A DNA stretch of 8,352 bases from an uncultured Acidobacteriota bacterium (GTDB lineage: Bacteria > Acidobacteriota > JAAYUB01), in the NCBI GenBank assembly GCA_937925645.1, contig CALAMB010000069.1:1-8352 (forward strand). The letters are read 5' to 3'. The position numbers were made by a program, and so were the translations under genes. Below are positions 7,447-8,352 of the stretch, in pieces; position 1 is the first letter of the stretch; each line of letters begins with the position of its first letter. The notes under the pieces were generated by a model that had not been told where the DNA came from, did no database searches, and worked only from the letters and a program-made list of their open reading frames with translations.

Positions 7447-7453
7447 AACGCAT

Positions 7454-7465
7454 GATCAGCTGATC
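7454..7465. promoter_or_regulatory. Perfect 12-bp palindrome GATCAGCTGATC upstream of the DUF4870 gene
   Basis: GATCAGCTGATC is identical to its reverse complement and ends 26 nt before the ATG at 7492, between the repeat mosaic and the Shine-Dalgarno. It could be an operator or a recombination site. It has no loop and no T-run, so it is not a terminator. Function is unknown. Confidence 0.35.
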
Positions 7466-7491
7466 GAAATCAGAACCAGGAGGTCACCGCC

Positions 7492-7923
7492 ATGGCCGCA
7501 ACAGGACCACCCGGCGCTCCCCCGCCGCCCGGGCCTGCCACAGGCGGGGAGTTTGTTCTTTCCCCCGAGGATCGGGGGCTCGGCGCCGTCTGCTATTTGG
7601 GCATATTCCCCATCCTGGTGCCGCTCATCGTCCTGTTGACCCAGCCGCCGGAGAAACGGGCCCTGCGCTTCCACGCCCTGCAGGGCCTGGTGCTCCACGT
7701 GATCTTCCTGGCGGTGTGGATGGTGCTCCTGGTGCTGCTGATCCTCTTCGGTGTGGTCACCATGGGCTGTGGCGTCCTGATCGGAGTGCCCGTCATACTC
7801 CTGCTGTTTCTCGGCTATCTGGGGATCACGATCTCCTGGAGTGTCCGGATTTACAACGACGGCGACATCCGGCTGGCTGCCGTCACCGACTTCGTCCTGA
7901 AGCACAAGGACCGGTACATCTGA
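7492..7923 (+). CDS. DUF4870-type small membrane protein
   Basis: The protein has 143 residues. The start is fixed by a full AGGAGG (7478-7483) 8 nt before the ATG. It has a flexible Pro/Gly-rich N-terminus (residues 4-19), then an [14 protein letters not shown] motif leading into helix 1 (about 30-50), a short charged loop with [14 protein letters not shown], helix 2 (about 66-90), helix 3 (about 94-116) and a polar C-terminus ending KHKDRYI. The EDR...YLG...PLIVLLTQ...RFHALQGL order is that of the DUF4870 / Tic20-like small membrane proteins; their biochemical role is not established. The frame is intact and of normal length, although the next base after its TGA begins a kinase remnant on the other strand. 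No promoter was recognised in the repeat-rich spacer upstream. Confidence 0.85.
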   Translation: MAATGPPGAPPPPGPATGGEFVLSPEDRGLGAVCYLGIFPILVPLIVLLTQPPEKRALRFHALQGLVLHVIFLAVWMVLLVLLILFGVVTMGCGVLIGVPVILLLFLGYLGITISWSVRIYNDGDIRLAAVTDFVLKHKDRYI

Positions 7924-8036
7924 TTGAGGGCCACGGTGCGCTGCAGGGCGGTGTCCTCGGCCTTGTACACCACCCCCATCCCGCCCGCGCCGAGCCTCTC
8001 GATGATCCGATAATGGGCAATCGTCTGGCCGATCAT
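7924..8036 (-). pseudogene. Truncated Ser/Thr protein kinase, only the first 37 codons remain
   Basis: From ATG at 8036 the minus strand encodes a typical kinase N-terminus: [19 protein letters not shown] followed by [18 protein letters not shown]. It has the glycine loop GAGGMGVVY (residues 17-25) and the strand leading to the ATP-binding lysine. Homology stops after VAL: the expected Lys codon reads AAT, and the frame then runs antisense through the DUF4870 gene to a stop near 7851 with no kinase motif (no HRD, DFG or APE) in any minus frame. The break therefore lies at 7923/7924. The product would lack the catalytic lysine and everything after it. The start codon overlaps the stop of the upstream TPR gene (ATGA, 8036-8033). 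A deletion or recombination remnant is the best reading; a chimeric assembly join is the alternative. Confidence 0.8.
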
Positions 8037-8352
8037 TTCGTTTCTTCAGTCGGCAGGTTCATTCGTCGCAGGAGTGCCTGATATCGCGGGTTGGTGTGCA
8101 AAGGATCGTGGTATGTCGGCAAACCGATATAAGGTGTGTTGGGATCCCGCTCGTCGCATGCCTTCTCGAAGAAATCCAAAGCCCGGTCATAGTCGCCGGC
8201 TTCCAAGTACATATGGGCGATGCCATGTGCGGAAACGGCTCCCGGTCGATCCTGCCGGGCAGCCCAGTAGTCCGCCATATTGCGTTTTCCCACGGCGTAC
8301 CCGCCTGACGCAACGCCGCGTTCGAACTCGGCCAGGACTTCGGGATTCCGCA
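8033..8352 (-). CDS. TPR-repeat protein, C-terminal 105 residues, 5' end missing
   Basis: The frame is open from the right edge (first full codon at 8350) to TGA at 8035-8033. A GTG at 8293 is just an internal valine; the preceding in-frame residues ([19 protein letters not shown]) continue the same protein. The segment [30 protein letters not shown] is a TPR hairpin, followed by the ending [19 protein letters not shown]. This ending is typical of the C-termini of TPR-bearing kinases, TolB-type and winged-helix regulators in Acidobacteriota-like genomes, so the missing N-terminus may be a kinase or DNA-binding domain (inference). The stop overlaps the next kinase start by 4 bp, implying translational coupling before that gene was truncated. 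GC is about 53% in the two lines counted (8101-8220), well below the rest of the window. Confidence 0.8.
   Translation of the reverse strand, partial: RNPEVLAEFERGVASGGYAVGKRNMADYWAARQDRPGAVSAHGIAHMYLEAGDYDRALDFFEKACDERDPNTPYIGLPTYHDPLHTNPRYQALLRRMNLPTEETK

Noticed and set aside
7265..7453. Minus-strand 62-codon frame through the repeat spacer (ITSTIT-like protein)
   Set aside because: It is direct translation of tandem hexamers and heptamers, with no ribosome site and no family resemblance.
7269..7491. CRISPR array
   Set aside because: Repeats are 6-7 bp and directly tandem without spacers; no cas gene is present in the window.
8059..8313. 84-codon minus-strand frame overlapping the TPR C-terminus
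   Set aside because: Out of frame with the recognisable TPR protein and composed of Cys/Trp/His-rich shadow sequence.

Overview
This is GC-rich bacterial DNA. The mix of genes suggests an Acidobacteriota-like organism: a secreted BNR/VPS10-type protein annotated as 'glycosyl hydrolase', a membrane Ser/Thr kinase fused to a long TPR array, and further kinase/TPR genes nearby. The affiliation is inferred from gene content, because there is no rRNA or other marker here. I see no tRNA, rRNA, CRISPR array, transposase or clear intrinsic terminator.

Layout. (1) Minus strand, 1-1868: N-terminal 622 residues of a secreted BNR-repeat (sortilin/VPS10-like) protein that runs off the left edge. (2) 1869-2059: divergent intergenic region with a promoter-like signal for each flanking gene. 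(3) Plus strand, 2060-5410: a complete membrane-anchored Ser/Thr kinase (1116 aa) whose C-terminal half is a TPR-like array with a very regular 46-residue period. (4) Plus strand, 5583-7268: ettA, a complete ABC-F translational throttle ATPase. (5) 7269-7491: a non-coding spacer built from five abutting blocks of short tandem repeats with four different 6-7 bp units, followed by a 12-bp perfect palindrome and a strong Shine-Dalgarno. (6) Plus strand, 7492-7923: a small three-helix membrane protein of the DUF4870 type. (7) Minus strand, 8352-7924: the C-terminus of a TPR protein whose stop overlaps by 4 bp the start of a second Ser/Thr kinase. That kinase is cut off after 37 codons, at the invariant lysine codon, directly against the DUF4870 stop codon. 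It is a remnant, and the DNA at this edge is visibly lower in GC.

How the parts relate. The kinase probably senses or scaffolds through its TPR array, which is predicted to lie outside the cytoplasm. It shares its upstream region with the secreted BNR protein, so the two may be co-regulated (inference). EttA is a housekeeping translation factor that happens to sit downstream. The most unusual DNA is the mosaic repeat spacer at 7277-7446 and the truncation junction at 7923/7924; together they suggest that the ettA-DUF4870-kinase interval is a rearranged, relatively plastic stretch.
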